From: Mesostigma viride
Taxonomy: Eukaryota; Streptophyta; Mesostigmatophyceae; Mesostigmatales; Mesostigmataceae
Direction: 5' to 3'
Length of the DNA: 35,000 nucleotides
Assembly: GCA_009746045.1 (NCBI GenBank)
Contig: RPFO01000448.1
Coordinates: 3,394,049 to 3,429,048 of the forward strand
Part shown: in pieces, positions 1 to 10,807 of the stretch
Layout of the letters: each line of letters starts with the position of its first letter
Numbering within the stretch: position 1 is the first letter of the stretch
The notes under the pieces: generated by a model
What the model was told of the DNA's origin: nothing
Databases searched by the model: none
The model's input: the letters and a program-made list of their open reading frames with translations, nothing else
Position numbers and translations under genes: made by a program

Positions 1-92
1 GTATTGTATATAATTCGACGTGGCTTTATTATCAAGTATCGTTAACTGCATAAATACTTGCACTCCGTGAGCAGCTAGCGGTACAATATAGC

Positions 93-635
93 TTGTTTTT
101 CTTCTTGAAACAATGGATTAAAGCGCTTCATCATGGTTCAGAGGCAGATTCGGAGGCTGCTTATGAGGCAGCTTCCGGGGCCTCTACACCGGTGAAGGTC
201 CAGCCCAGCGTTGATGTTGATGATGAGTTGAACTCCACCCCAGACCTAGCGTCCTCTACAAATGATGAGGACATAAGTACCAAGGCATCGCCTTCAGGTC
301 TTACAGTGATCCAGGAAGAACAACCAGCTTCTGCATCCTTGGCTTCTGAGACTCACAACCGGCAAGGGAATGAAGCGGAGGCCGTTTTGGCAAGAACAGA
401 TTCCGGGGGGTCTTCAGATTCCGGGGATTCGGAGAAGTTTTGGAAGCTGGTGCGCACCCAGAAAGGCATTCTCTTACCGACCAAGAAGCCGGGGCAGTTT
501 CTACACGTCGCAGCTGGTTCAAGCTCTGAGCCCAGCGATTCAAGTTCTGAGGATAATGAAGGGAATTCCAGTGACGAAGAGTGGTCCGTGGACGTCAGCT
601 CTGGTCAACCCGATGTCGGTTCTTTGCAAATATGA
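93..635 (+). CDS. Acidic Ser/Glu-rich protein, small gene or 3'-terminal exon (hypothetical)
   Basis: An open frame of 180 codons ends at a TGA at 633-635. I do not recognise the product. The first residues are hydrophobic (MFFFLKQWIKAL); most of the rest is rich in Ser, Asp, Glu and Ala and looks disordered. A basic patch (WKLVRTQKGILLPTKKPGQF, about residues 117-136) interrupts it before a Ser/Asp/Glu tail containing SSSEDNEGNSSDEEW. The frame is closed by a TAA at 51-53. A TATATAA at 7-13 lies about 80 bp before the ATG and would fit a complete small gene, but AG dinucleotides at about 71 and 90 would equally allow a last exon of a gene entering from the left. An AATAAA at 993-998 could end the transcript. 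The base composition and amino-acid bias support coding; the start is uncertain. Confidence 0.4.
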   Translation: MFFFLKQWIKALHHGSEADSEAAYEAASGASTPVKVQPSVDVDDELNSTPDLASSTNDEDISTKASPSGLTVIQEEQPASASLASETHNRQGNEAEAVLARTDSGGSSDSGDSEKFWKLVRTQKGILLPTKKPGQFLHVAAGSSSEPSDSSSEDNEGNSSDEEWSVDVSSGQPDVGSLQI

Positions 636-1466
636 CTGAACACAGGTGCGTGATTCAGAATCCTTCCAATCACGAATCCCGTTGCTGGGTTCCCCATGAT
701 GGCCATTGTGCTGATGCTTAAAGGGTTTTCGCATGAGTAAATGTGAGGCCATGTGCATTATAACCGCGTTGTTCAGTTTGGGGTAATTCCAAGTGTGGGC
801 ACAAAGTTTGCGCATTCATTCATTGTGTTCATGTAGTTCTGTTTTGTGCAACCATGCACTACATGCAGGCTGCAGGCTAGGCGTATTGTGTTGATGGACA
901 GTTTTTTGCAAGCACGATCGAATGCGAGGCCTTGTGAATTTTAATGCCTGCGTGGACGTCATAGGCAATCATGCATACATGGGTGTGTGCATAATAAAAA
1001 TGCTGTCAATTTTCACAACCATACACGTGCAGGCACACACATGGCCGTGTGGATGATGTGAAATTTTTTGCCACCATGTATATGCATGGCCATGAGGTGC
1101 GGCATGGTTATTCATGATTCCTTACTTGAAAATCTGGCACCCTTTTTACACCATTACAACAACCATGGATGCATTCTCTTGCCCACATCTTGCTAGCACG
1201 GTAATTGTTTGAGTCAATCTTTTATGATCCTAATCCAAAGCTTCCGAGTTATGACGTGGTTGTACATGTGCATCACTTGGATTATGGCGATTGCAGACCC
1301 AGTCATCAAGTTTCGCACGTACGAGCGCTTGGCTGACCTGGAGCCTGTTGTCTTGTACATGATTGCCCGAATTCTCCCGATTTCTGGCCTGCGCAGGTTG
1401 TCTCCTTGATGATGGCGGTGGCGACTGCACCACGATGTCATTTCTTATCGTGGTGTTGTTATGTTG
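636..1466. other. Non-coding stretch, no gene seen
   Basis: Rich in CATG/GCATG words and T/G runs, with stops in all frames. It holds an AATAAA at 993-998. At about 1372-1412 there is a roughly 40-bp piece (AATTCTCCCGATTTCTGGCC and following) that recurs at 16435-16470 and, inverted, at 13049-13095, so a fragment of a dispersed repeat sits here. Confidence 0.5.
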
Positions 1467-1822
1467 TTGTTATATGGTGGGGGGGGTGGGGGTGGGGTGG
1501 GGGTGGGTGGGGGTGGGGTGGGGGGGGGTGGGGGTGGGGGTGGGGGTGGGTGGGGGTGGGGTGGGGTGGGGGTGGGGGTGGGGGTGGGGGTGGGGGTGGG
1601 GGTGGGGGGGGGGGGTGGGGGTGGGGTGGGGGTGGGGGTGGGGTGGGGTGGGGGTGGGGTGGGGGTGGGGTGGGGTGGGGTGGGGGTGGGAAGTGGGGTG
1701 AAGTGGGGTGAAGTGGGGTGAAGTGGGGTGAAGTGGGGTGAAGTGGGGTGAAGTGGGGTGAAGTGGGGTGAAGTGGGGTGGGGGTGGGGGTTCTAACCCC
1801 ACCCCCATGCACCATATAACAA
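1467..1822. repeat. G-rich minisatellite with hairpin arms
   Basis: About 200 bp of GGGGGT/GGGGT units (1480-1690) pass into roughly nine copies of a 10-bp unit, GGGGTGAAGT (about 1690-1780). The ends are inverted copies: TTGTTATATGGTG at 1467-1479 and CACCATATAACAA at 1810-1822, with G-rich and C-rich stretches just inside. The + strand is strongly G-quadruplex-prone. Long open frames here (poly-Gly, poly-Pro/His) are products of the repeat. Confidence 0.9.
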
Positions 1823-2042
1823 TAACAATGTTGTCATACAAATCTGCAAGAACTACCATATTTGCACTTGATTGATTTAATTTCCAGCGTATTATCGGTT
1901 GCACACAGATCAAGTGTCCCTACGCCATGAGCAAACGTGCAGAATAGGTAGCATGCCCCATAGGAGTAATAGGGACATGTATGTATAACATATGTAGGAG
2001 TATGACACATAGAGCCCATATGTGCGTAGCCACTACATTCAG

Positions 2043-2262
2043 GAAGGTGGGACACATAGAAACATACAGTTAGGTGGGACACAGCTTCAAGTTCGGGTAG
2101 GTGAGACAGACCTGTATCACAAATGCCGGTAGGTGGGACACCATGTTTTTCCAAATTCAACAAGGTGGGACATAATTTCAGTTAGGTGGGACACCTGAAC
2201 ATGTCCCGCTTTGCTGAATTTGTCCCACCTACCGGAGTTGGAACACTGTCCCACCTACGTGA
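2043..2262. repeat. Cluster of GGTGGGACA repeats with inverted partners
   Basis: GGTGGGACA or a near copy occurs about six times in one orientation (about 2047, 2074, 2097, 2132, 2163, 2185), then three times inverted (TGTCCCRCCT; about 2203, 2221, 2248). CCGGTAGGTGGGACA at 2126-2140 is a perfect 15-bp inverted match to 2221-2235, and the flanking AAATTCA words also pair. The layout resembles a subterminal transposase-binding array or a strong hairpin. It lies immediately upstream of the hypothetical gene at 2287. Confidence 0.75.
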
Positions 2263-2802
2263 GCTGCCCCTGTATTCTTCTCATAGTCTCCCTAAAGGCG
2301 GCCCTGACAGGAAGAAGGCATTTGTGAGGAGGGTGGCGGCGGAGGTGGCGGTGGGCGACGGTGAGGGCTTCCCATCCACTTTCGCGAGGCGAGACGATGG
2401 CCTGACGCCATTACCGTGCTGTAGAATCCTGAATTTGGATGGTGAGTTCGGCCGCAAGTGGACGTCCTTCAAGGACTTCTGGTGGAGTGACCATGACCTC
2501 TTTATGGTTCCTCCAAAAAAGACAACTGTCGAACGAGCTTCCGGTTACCACAGGAAGCTTATCGAGCTAGCGACGCAGTTTTTCGAGGAGTTGCGTCCCA
2601 TCGTGGTCGTTTTTGGCGGAAAGAAGTCATTGGATGGCTTCGAAGACTTACTGGTTCGGATGGGGAAGATGCCTGACGTCTCGTGGACGTCATTGGCGAA
2701 GAAGAGGAAGGCTGAGGATGACGCGGAAGGAGATTCGGATGGGGACGAGGGAGGCGAGGGACAGGGAAAGGAAGGAGGGTCGACTCGCAGAGCGACGTCT
2801 AC

Positions 2803-2906
2803 GGGGGGAGAGAAGTCGTCACCGCAGAAGACGTCTAAGGGGGGAGAGAAGTCGTCACCGCAGAAGACGTCTAAGGGGGGAGAGAAGTCGTCACCGCAGA
2901 AGACGC
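2803..2906 (+). repeat. 36-bp in-frame tandem repeat, three copies
   Basis: Three nearly identical 36-bp units starting at about 2803, 2839 and 2875 encode GGEKSSPQKTSK repeats (the last ends KTRDK). The unit length preserves the frame. It includes possible S/T phosphorylation sites next to basic residues. Confidence 0.9.
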
Positions 2907-3129
2907 GGGACAAAGGGAAGGGTGGGCAGCGGCCGTCTGTCCAGCCGCAGCCGGAGTCACACCCTTCCAAAAAGCTTCGAAAGGCAGTTGTTCAAATCTC
3001 GGACGACGAAGATGAAGCTGAGCCTGGCGCTTCTGCCCGGCCTGTCGCTCTTTCCGCGCCTACGCGCGTTTCAAAGTATCCCAAGAAAGAGCTTCGAAGG
3101 CAGCCAGTCGAGTCATCATCATCCTCCTC

Positions 3130-3400
3130 CTCCGAGGAGGAGGAGGAGGAGGGGGAGGAGGGGGAGGAGGGGGACGAGGGGGAGGAGGGGAGGAGGGGAC
3201 GAGGGGGAGGAGGGGGAGGAGGGGAGGAGGGGGAGGAGGAGGAGGAGGAGGAGGAGGAGGAGGAGGAGGAGGAGGAGGAGGAGGAGGAGGAGGAGGAGGA
3301 GGAGGAGGAGGAGGAGGAGGAGGAGGAGGAGGAGGAGGAGGAGGAGGAGGAGGAGGAGGAGGAGGAGGAGGAGGAGGGGAGGAGGAGGAGGACGGGGATG
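3130..3400 (+). repeat. GAG/GGAGGAG trinucleotide tract encoding poly-Glu
   Basis: A long (GAG)n run with scattered GGGG interruptions. Read as GAG it gives poly-Glu; the other frames give poly-Gly and poly-Arg. An interruption at about 3374-3382 (GAGGGGAGG) shifts the frame, so the tract is the likely site of one of the two frame breaks in the surrounding gene. Confidence 0.95.
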
Positions 3401-4234
3401 ACGACGAGGAGGAGGAAGAAGGAGGGAGGCGAAGGGGTGATGGAAGGGCAAGGGGTGGAGGGGCAGGAGGGTCAACTCGCAGAGCGACGTCTGAGGGGAG
3501 GAAGAAGCCTGCCGCGCCCTCCAAGTCTTCCGGCTCGTCTCGACCCAAGACAGCTGCTACTCGAGCTCCGAAAGGAATAACAAAGGGTGAGGAAATCGCT
3601 GTTTTGGTCGTGGCATGTATCCTGAATTTTTTTTTTAATTCGTTTGCAATCTATCTACGTTGACTTTAGTCCGTCGTTGATGTGCCGATTGGTTACGCGC
3701 AGGTAATGATGTGGTGCGGGCGAACGCTGCGGTGGGCTTCGGTCCTGCAGCTAAACTTGCTGCTCAGTCTGAAGGGGTGGAAGCGAATGCGCAGAGCCAA
3801 GAGCCTTATGAGAAGCCTACGCTGTGGATGAGACTTATGGACGGGGAACAGAAACACGGAGCACCGGAGTGCTTCTGGATTGATGGGTGGGCCGAGAACA
3901 CCATGAGAAGGGCCAATGCGAGTAGGGAAAAGCAAAAGTATACCAAGTTACAGGAGGTGAAGTTGTACGGGCAGGTCTAGGTGGATACGATCGGAAATGG
4001 AGGGACGTTTGCATGAAGTTTTTTCCAGAAGAGACAGAGGGCGGAAAGTTGCATCGGGGCAAGTTCTGGATGCCTTTGGACTATGTGAAGAAGGTGGTGA
4101 CTCTGATGGACGGAAAGAGTTGGAATGATGTGGCAAAGTGGGCACCTGCGATGTCCATCGATCCAAAGAGGAAGAAGTCCAAAACAGAACAGCAGAAATT
4201 GGAAGCAGAAGCAAGGAGCAAGAATAAGAAGTGA

Positions 4235-6114
4235 CGTTCGAAGACTTTAATATTTTATGTTGGACGAGTCTTTAGTAAATTCAGTCGACTCCGTCTCAAG
4301 TGCGACGAATGTATCCATGATATTCTTCAATGAAACAATGCAATTTCACGCTAATGTAAAGTTTTTATGTCACACGAGACTTACAATGAGATAAATACCC
4401 ACAAATTGTAATATTTACGTCAAATTTATACGTTCGCAAGCCAAAATTCAAGATTTTTGCCTCAAAATTGAAGGAAAAGTGTCACACACTTGGCTTGGAC
4501 CGCGGAACATTCGAAGTGGGCCCGGCCGTCAAATTAATTCATTGATGTCCATCTTCCCAGTAAAAGTCCTAAGTTTAGGACCAAGTGGAATTAAAAAATA
4601 TATATGCAAACATTAAAATTTGACCCTGGCATTCGTGCCCATGACAGATAACACACTTTTTTAGTTTCTATCAAAAACCTGGGGTCAAATAATTACATTT
4701 AGTGCATGAATGGGCCCTGCCACCTGCCAGACCTCAAAGCGCGAATTTGGCCAAAATGTGGGTTTTAGGACCATTAGGACCAATTATTGTCAACGCATGA
4801 CCATGCTATCCACACGGTCCCTTGAGCATCTTACAAGCGCTAGGGGACCCTACGAGGCCTTGGGATGGCGGGGCAGCGTATAACAAGGCCATACCCTGCT
4901 GTGGCTGCCTCTATATATACGCGTGATTAACGGTGTCACAGATGGTGCAGGTAATGCAATATAGGGTTGCATGGTTGCTGAGGTTGCCCGGCTTGAACAT
5001 GGCCCACCCCTTGCGGTAAACTTTCTCTAAGCATATGCCAAACCTTCTTTGACATCACGGACATGCTGGCCACCACCCAGCGATGAAAAAACATTGCATT
5101 TGCATTGCAACTAACACATGAATGCAGCCAAATCAAGTTACAAAACGACGTTGTGCTAACATGCAACGCTTTGTGAGCGAATTCAGGGTGCATGTAACAC
5201 GTAAACCATACTGTATATACTGTCTGAGAACACCCTGAACGACTGCAGGCCATAGGACCATGGTTTATAACTAACACATGAGTAAAACTGCTCTTACGCA
5301 TGTGTGTTTTAGCTGCAGCGGACGACGAAGATAGAGACGTAAAAAATTGTATGACGTAAACCAACTATGTGTGACAGTTATGTGCACAGAGAGCGTCCCC
5401 TCTCTTTAGGCATAGCTGGCTGACTCAAAACACCACGACAGCGTTGCCAGTTACACTCATGATCTACGACAACCCGGCACTTACCTGCTACTTACGTCGC
5501 CTCATTCCAGATGGTTGCAAAAAAGTCGCTGAAATCCGCAGCGAGGTCAGCTTTCCGAGAGCTGAGCGCACCAAAGCTGGCCAACCGGTTCGACAATGGT
5601 ATAAACCACGCTTGTGCTGCGTTCTAGGTCCAAGAAATACCGAAAGTGAAGACCTATAAGGTGCGCTCGCTGCCCAGCCTGAACGTCCCTAAAACATGGT
5701 CGACAATGGAAATCGGGCAAGAATATCACGGCCCAGGCGCTCCCATGTCAAATACTCCGTTTCTAAACTCCAGACTATAATAAAAATCGTCCACCAAAAT
5801 TTCCTGGCTTGATTCGCACCACCATTGCTAATACACTAACATGTTTGTGCCAAAATCGACCCTCCGCGAGCAGGCGATCTGCGACCCATTTGTGTTGTGC
5901 CGCTGTGATACAGCGCTACACATAAAAACTTGCGCAGAAAATATTCACAGCCTTTAAGCATAACTAACAACCTTTCGTTTTTGCTACTGGGCGCCCGAAA
6001 TGATAAACGCACGTGAAAACGCCGGCCACGATTGTCAGGTCGCCATATCCACCTCACTTCATTCCCGCACCCACTTTTTCGCTCCAAAATCGGTTATATT
6101 TTTGGTCGAGGTAC
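4235..6114. other. Non-coding stretch, no gene seen
   Basis: AT-rich after 4235, with stops in all frames. A TATATATA lies at about 4910-4918 with no convincing frame following it. The open frames on either strand (for example about 4936-5364) show no composition bias or recognisable motif. The near-palindrome AAGTCCTAAGTTTAGGACC at about 4565 recurs in similar form at about 6285. Confidence 0.5.
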
Positions 6115-6260
6115 CTACTTTCCCGCCATTATACCCGGTACCCGGGTACGGAATCCGGGTACCATGTGCCGGTACCACGGGTCGGGTACATCATGCCGGG
6201 TACGGTCCACATGGGGTACGGTCCATATAGTGACCCCCCCCCCCGGTACCTCGGTTATAG
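6115..6260. repeat. GGTACC/CGGGTAC-rich short repeat block
   Basis: CGGGTAC, GGTACC and close variants recur about ten times (for example ACCCGGTACCCGGGTACGG at about 6138). It ends in a C tract followed by GGTACC, and ATAGTGACC occurs on both sides of that C tract. Many units are palindromic. No gene is associated. Confidence 0.7.
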
Positions 6261-7433
6261 TGACCACTAGGACGATTTAGGACAAAGTCCTAAATTTAGG
6301 ACCGTGGGATGATTAACATTGATGATGTTAAAAAGCTTGCCACAAAATCCCAGGTCATTCTGAGCTAGTTTGCCCTTAGTACATCATGTTATAGCTGCCA
6401 CCCTGCATGCTTGGTACACCGTGGCATGAGGGACACCATAAGCACATTCCTAAGCTTGCCCCCTGCAAATTGGGCAGAAGCGCGTAAAGCAAATGCTAGA
6501 AGCTTGAAGAAGACATCCACCGACTCTTAAATCATTACGCAAGCAGGCATGACCACTTGCGGGAATCACCTCATAGCTAATACCCAGTCATGATGATAAA
6601 GGATAAAAGGGCCATCCTTTAATATTGTCATAATAAGCACCTGATCCTTATCATATAGGAAGCCCCATCCATGTTTAATGGAAGCAAAACATATAGGAAG
6701 GAGATAACTATATCACACATGCTCACCTTCCCTACAACTTCACACCTTGTTTTCCAGCAGGCTGAAGAGCCAAGACAAGCGTTTATGAGCTCGCCAGCTC
6801 CTTGCAACGTTGATGCCGCTCCCAGGCAGCTAGGGTCCTTGACTACGCAATATACAATGTCAACCATATGAAAAACTCCATAAAACAAAGTGTAGCAGAG
6901 CCGCAAAACTGCCCAATCAACTCTTGCTAGCTTTAAGAAGAAGCATGGCATACGCAGCATAAGGCAAAACATTGAAACCTGAGGAAAATCAGATAGCGCA
7001 ACTGCAACAAGTGGCGAACAAAATAGCAAGAACACCCGGAATCGGCGCCAAAGCTTCATGCCAGGAACGTTTAGAGCGCAAACAGACTGGGCGGTGACAT
7101 GCGGCAAATGAACGTACCACGGCCGGCTTTATTTCCTACCCAGGCGCGCGAGACAGCCAGCCAGCCATGGATGGCTTGATCGCGGATCGCGCAGGCCTGA
7201 ACGATATCATTTCAGAAATGACGGGAAATGGCCGCAGATCGAAGCCGCTTAGGATGTTTTCACGGTTTCCATTACTAAACGCTTCTTCCTGCATCAATAT
7301 AACCCACAAATCTTAAATTATACCGTCGCAGGCACGCATTCTATGCGGCCAGATTTTCGGATTAGACCCCCGTGCAAATCTGGATTAAGAAAGGCACCGA
7401 CTTTTCAAATTGTGCATATCTGGCTATGAAACA
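6261..7433. other. Non-coding stretch, no gene seen
   Basis: Low-complexity-free sequence with no supported exon. The minus-strand frame at 6628-7107 starts with no promoter or splice signals that I can see and matches nothing I know. Confidence 0.4.
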
Positions 7434-8660
7434 TCATACTAGTACATCGTTTAAAACCACCGGCGTACATTTTTCGCTTGTCGCCTGGCCGATTAGGCAA
7501 ATTTTTACGAAACGCACGTCGCCATGGCCACCTCCGCACGAGGTGGGCGCATTGTGCACCACAATTTCACGGTCCGGGGGTACCGGCGCGAATTTTTTGG
7601 CGCCAAAAAATTCCGATGTGTCCCGTCCCCTTAAACTGGCTATGACCCCCGGCCGGTAGCTGCTCGCGGTGTGGCCGGGTGGCGGGGAGGGCCTACCGTC
7701 CCTTAACCGCCGGGGCCGCCACGTGCCCGCTCTCGGCATGGGGTCCGAGTTGGGGACCTTACGTGAGGTAACCTCCATTTTGGCATTTTCCATGCGTTGA
7801 TCAGTAGTGCATGCCGGGTCCTTCACACCGCATCATTGCAGGCGCACCTTCTTCGTGCAGTCAGCGAGGGCCTTTTTCGCGTCCTCCTGTGCCAGCCAGT
7901 CCCTGCGGGCGCTAAGCTGCTCCGGGGTCAGATCGTCATTGAGCCGGGTGACCGGGTCCAACCCAAGCTCCGTACGTGCGTGGTATAGCTTGCATGGTCC
8001 GTACGTGTTGGAGTATATAGTGTACATGTACCGATCAGTTGCCGATCGACGGGGCGCGTAAGCACGTACGAGCGCCACCGGCGCGCGCCCCGGTAGGCGG
8101 CGGACGGTGTCAATATGGTGACACTAGCTGTCCTCTCACTGCTAGGCGGAAGTTGCTAATGAGTTCCATCTGACCATCTCAACCCTGCAGAGGCGTATAG
8201 CCGCCCAACCCTGTCTCCCGGGGCCGGGATGCGGGCGCCACATGCATTGCGGAGGAGAACTGGTGCGGCCGCGCCTCTCTTTGGTGTCCTGGTCGATCGG
8301 CAAAGGTCCGGGAGACCGCCTGGGCAGTGGTATTTGCGATGTCCTGAATGGCATTGCTAGCCATGGAGGCTCGTAGCTCGGGGCCGCCGCGGCCTTCGCC
8401 ACATGCACCTCCACTTAATTGTCCACTAAATTGCCGGCCACCTGCGCCGCGCTCTGTCAGTACGGCTGAGGGTGCCGGCGACCGCGTCTCGGTCAGTGTG
8501 CCGGTGATCCCTGGGCTGCCACCTTGTCCGCCACGTTGTTGGCCTCGAGCGCCGCGGCCATGTGGCCTGCCGAAATCAGAATTTATCAGCTCCGTGGCAA
8601 CCTTCTGTGCCACCGTACTGGCAAGGGCCGGTGCCGCCGCAGATCCATTAGTTAATTAAT
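7434..8660 (-). pseudogene. Degraded coding-like block, possible mobile-element remnant
   Basis: Three GC-rich open pieces follow one another on the minus strand. The first (8613 to 8179, open a little further upstream) encodes a Gly/Arg/Pro-rich region with VAQKVATELINSDFGR near its start and IQDIANTTAQAVSRTF later. The second (about 8078 to 7833) ends with a hydrophilic, helix-like stretch containing LTPEQLSARRDWLAQEDAKK. The third (7826 to 7434) contains SEFFGAKKFAPVPPD. Stops and frame changes separate them, and no splice signals clearly join them. The composition is unlike the surrounding AT-richer DNA. A gag-like remnant of a retroelement is possible, but no protease, reverse-transcriptase or integrase motif is visible, so this stays a guess. 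Confidence 0.3.
7590..7613. promoter_or_regulatory. Perfect 24-bp palindrome with an E2F-type core
   Basis: A perfect inverted repeat centred on TTTTGGCGCCAAAA (7594-7607), flanked by GAAT/ATTC-type ends. TTTSGCGCSAAA is the classical E2F/DP site. There is no confident promoter next to it, so a role in regulation is only a possibility. Confidence 0.35.
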
Positions 8661-10722
8661 AGCATGCAAAGATGGCGGATGCAGTCAGGCTGCCCCATGG
8701 TCCAGAGCCCATATGTGCAGATAGGCTTGGAACACATTTAGAGGCGCGCCAGATTGGGCTATACGTGAGAATATGAAGGCCCGATCTTGTGGAGCCTGAG
8801 GGCTCTTAGGGGCACACCCAGGGTTCACCATGCATGCACAAACCCCAGTGCACGTCAAGTGAAGGTATATAACGTTTGCATTGAAATACATAGATATGGC
8901 ACAGAGCAGCAGCAGTTGTTGATATTATGTCTAGCTCGCAATTCCATAATCATCACATCAATTAAGTCATACGTAGAATGCGCCATGTGAGCTTAGTCCT
9001 CAGTGGGATCGATATGGAACGGGGAGGATGGATCTAGCTATCTAATATATCCAGTTGCAGGTACGTTGCGGGAACCATGGCCTGAATCACTGTGGTTGCC
9101 AGCCAGGGTCGCACGTGGAGCCCCCACCGACTTTGGGGCGGTGGGCCTTCATAACCGTACGTCTCCCACCTATATCCTTGTGAGTCATCACTGTCTTGCG
9201 GCTGCCTCCATATTACAGACAAAGCAGGCTGCCGGCCAGGCGTGAGCCCGTCCTGGACATCTAGGGTAGCACATGTCCATGCCTAGCCTATCACGGAAAG
9301 TCCACGGATGGGGGCCCAGCCACATGCGGCCTGAGGCATGCCACAGTGAGGACAAAACGCCCAGGCTGCTCAGGCTTGGTGCCAGCTAGTCTGATGTGTC
9401 TACCTGATCTGCACGTGCAGGCCACGTGCCCAGCTAATCATCACATATTGGTAAGTACTAATATGGGCGGCCAAAGCAAACATGCATGCTTTTTATTTAT
9501 TTATTTATTTTAATTGTACACAGTCTGCAAACATATATCGACTTCAATTATACAAAGTTGTTATGTACATATAATGCCTACACTAGATAAAGACGTACTG
9601 AAAAACATTGGCTGAATTGTTTGTTGTGCGAACAGCAACATCCTTCCAACAACGTGTTCCAGCCTGGACGGGGGCGACCACAAATCCTGGCTGTGCGCAA
9701 CATTATAGATGCACACTCTTACCACCCTTGCCAAGTCAGGCAGGGCGGATAGCTACTTATATCTTCCAGATTTCTGGCCGCATGACATGATCGACTGACA
9801 CCACATAAGCTCAGCGGCTGGCCAACAAAGACCACATGCATGGATGTGATGAGCCTCCGCCTTGATCACTGGCAACTAGACAGCTGGAGATCGCTACCAT
9901 GGCTAGCTCATGGTTCTAACATCTAAGATTGTATAACAAGTGAAATAATTGTCTCTTTTGCACCATTCAAAAATGTCAGAGTACGCCCAAACTGTACAAT
10001 TCCAGAGCGTGCATGCATGTATGTGCACACTTGCGCATGTCATCAGATTAGAAACCACCCCAAACGGTCCTGCAAATATGGGCGCACGGGACATCCTTCC
10101 TCTTTCGTTTGCGCATCCACGAAGTAATTGCATCTGGCCGCATGCAACCTTGGGTCTCCCAGTGTATATCTTCGAAGAAGCCAACAACGGCGCACAAGGC
10201 TCAGCATGCTGCACCACGAGACCTCGATGAAAAAAGCTTGGGCAGCAACTTCCCCAGAGGGCAAGGGGGTATAAATACCGTTCCACTCGACCCCCCCCCC
10301 CCCAACCCTGCACGATGTCTGGGTTGACTGGAGAAAGCCGGATCGCTCACGCCATGACCGGCGTGCAAATGAAGGGAATGTCGGCGTTCCTCTCGCTGCA
10401 TTCGAGCGTCGGATTCTGCACAGTGCACACCCAAGAATGCATGGGTGGGTTACCAAGCATGCTATAGTCAGGACACGAGATACAAACGCAGTCGATGCAG
10501 ATCTCATGCATGTAGACAAGTCGAGTCGGGTGGATACAGCGATGTCATGAGGTTCTGCACGGAAGTCAGATGCCGACACCACCGATAAAACTTAGGCTAC
10601 AAAGCATGGAATTTCAACTAGGAACTTTGCGCACAAAGAGCTATCACCAAGGCTGTCAGCGCCAGCAGCCCAATATAAGATATAATACTGTCACTATACT
10701 ACCAATAACATTGCTGCCGCTG
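8661..10722. other. Non-coding stretch, no gene seen
   Basis: Rich in CATG, AGCTAG and TATAT words, with a short (TTTA)n run at about 9490-9511 and a C tract at about 10290-10302. None of the open frames shows a recognisable domain. The missing last exon of the metacaspase could lie here, but no sequence coding for the expected C-terminal end was found. Confidence 0.4.
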
Positions 10723-10807
10723 CCCACCTGCTCAACTTGTTTTTCTGAGGTAATCTGGGAAACATCGTCACCATCCTCACGCACCCACCTGCTCGAAGCT
10801 GCCTGCA
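10723..10807 (-). repeat. Intronic copy of metacaspase exon 5 end plus its 5' splice site
   Basis: Positions 10782-10803 match 11212-11233 (the end of exon 5 and its donor) over 22 identical bases, including CAG|GTGGGT on the minus strand. A shorter 11-bp piece (CCCACCTGCTC) recurs at about 10724. This is a decoy splice site about 430 bp downstream of the real one. Confidence 0.8.

Larger units (their letters stand above)
2287..4234 (+). pseudogene. Unrecognised Lys/Glu-rich nuclear-type protein, two exons, reading frame broken twice
   Basis: Exon 1 probably starts after TTCTTCTCATAG at 2275-2286; the open frame continues further upstream only through the GGTGGGACA repeats, so the Met at 2186 is unlikely. 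It encodes a compact N-terminal region (KDFWWSDHDLF, FFEELRPIVVVFGGKKSLDG), a KKRK basic stretch, three GGEKSSPQKTSK repeats, and a long Glu tract. Exon 1 ends at 3586 (AAAGG|GTGAGG) and exon 2 starts at 3703 (GCGCAG|GTAATG); the 116-bp intron keeps the codon intact. Exon 2 holds LWMRLMDGEQKHGAPECFW and WRDVCMKFFPEE and ends in a Lys-rich tail with TGA at 4232-4234. Frame breaks: inside the Glu tract, where the GGSTRRATS motif before and after lies in different frames, and at about 3973-3980, where TAG interrupts LYGQ before GLGGYDRKW. Nuclear location is inferred from composition. It may be a decayed lineage-specific or element-borne gene, or contain sequencing errors in repeats. Confidence 0.55.

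Noticed and set aside
1363-1913. Poly-Gly/Trp and poly-Pro/His open frames
   Set aside because: Product of the G-rich minisatellite; no coding bias outside it.
2186-2286. Met at 2186 as start of the hypothetical gene
   Set aside because: The first about 30 codons only translate the GGTGGGACA repeats; a good splice acceptor at 2286 explains the coding start better.
3060-3548. Minus-strand poly-Pro/Leu open frames
   Set aside because: Antisense of the GAG tract within a + strand gene.
4936-5364. 142-codon minus-strand frame
   Set aside because: No composition bias, motif or splice context; consistent with chance.
4565-6303. Two AAGTCCTAARTTTAGGACC near-palindromes as ends of one element
   Set aside because: Both copies are in the same orientation and their flanks do not match; no target-site duplication seen.
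10043-10582. Minus-strand 179-codon frame as the missing metacaspase last exon
   Set aside because: It does not contain the short conserved C-terminal sequence expected after the p10 domain, and no acceptor in the right phase gives it.
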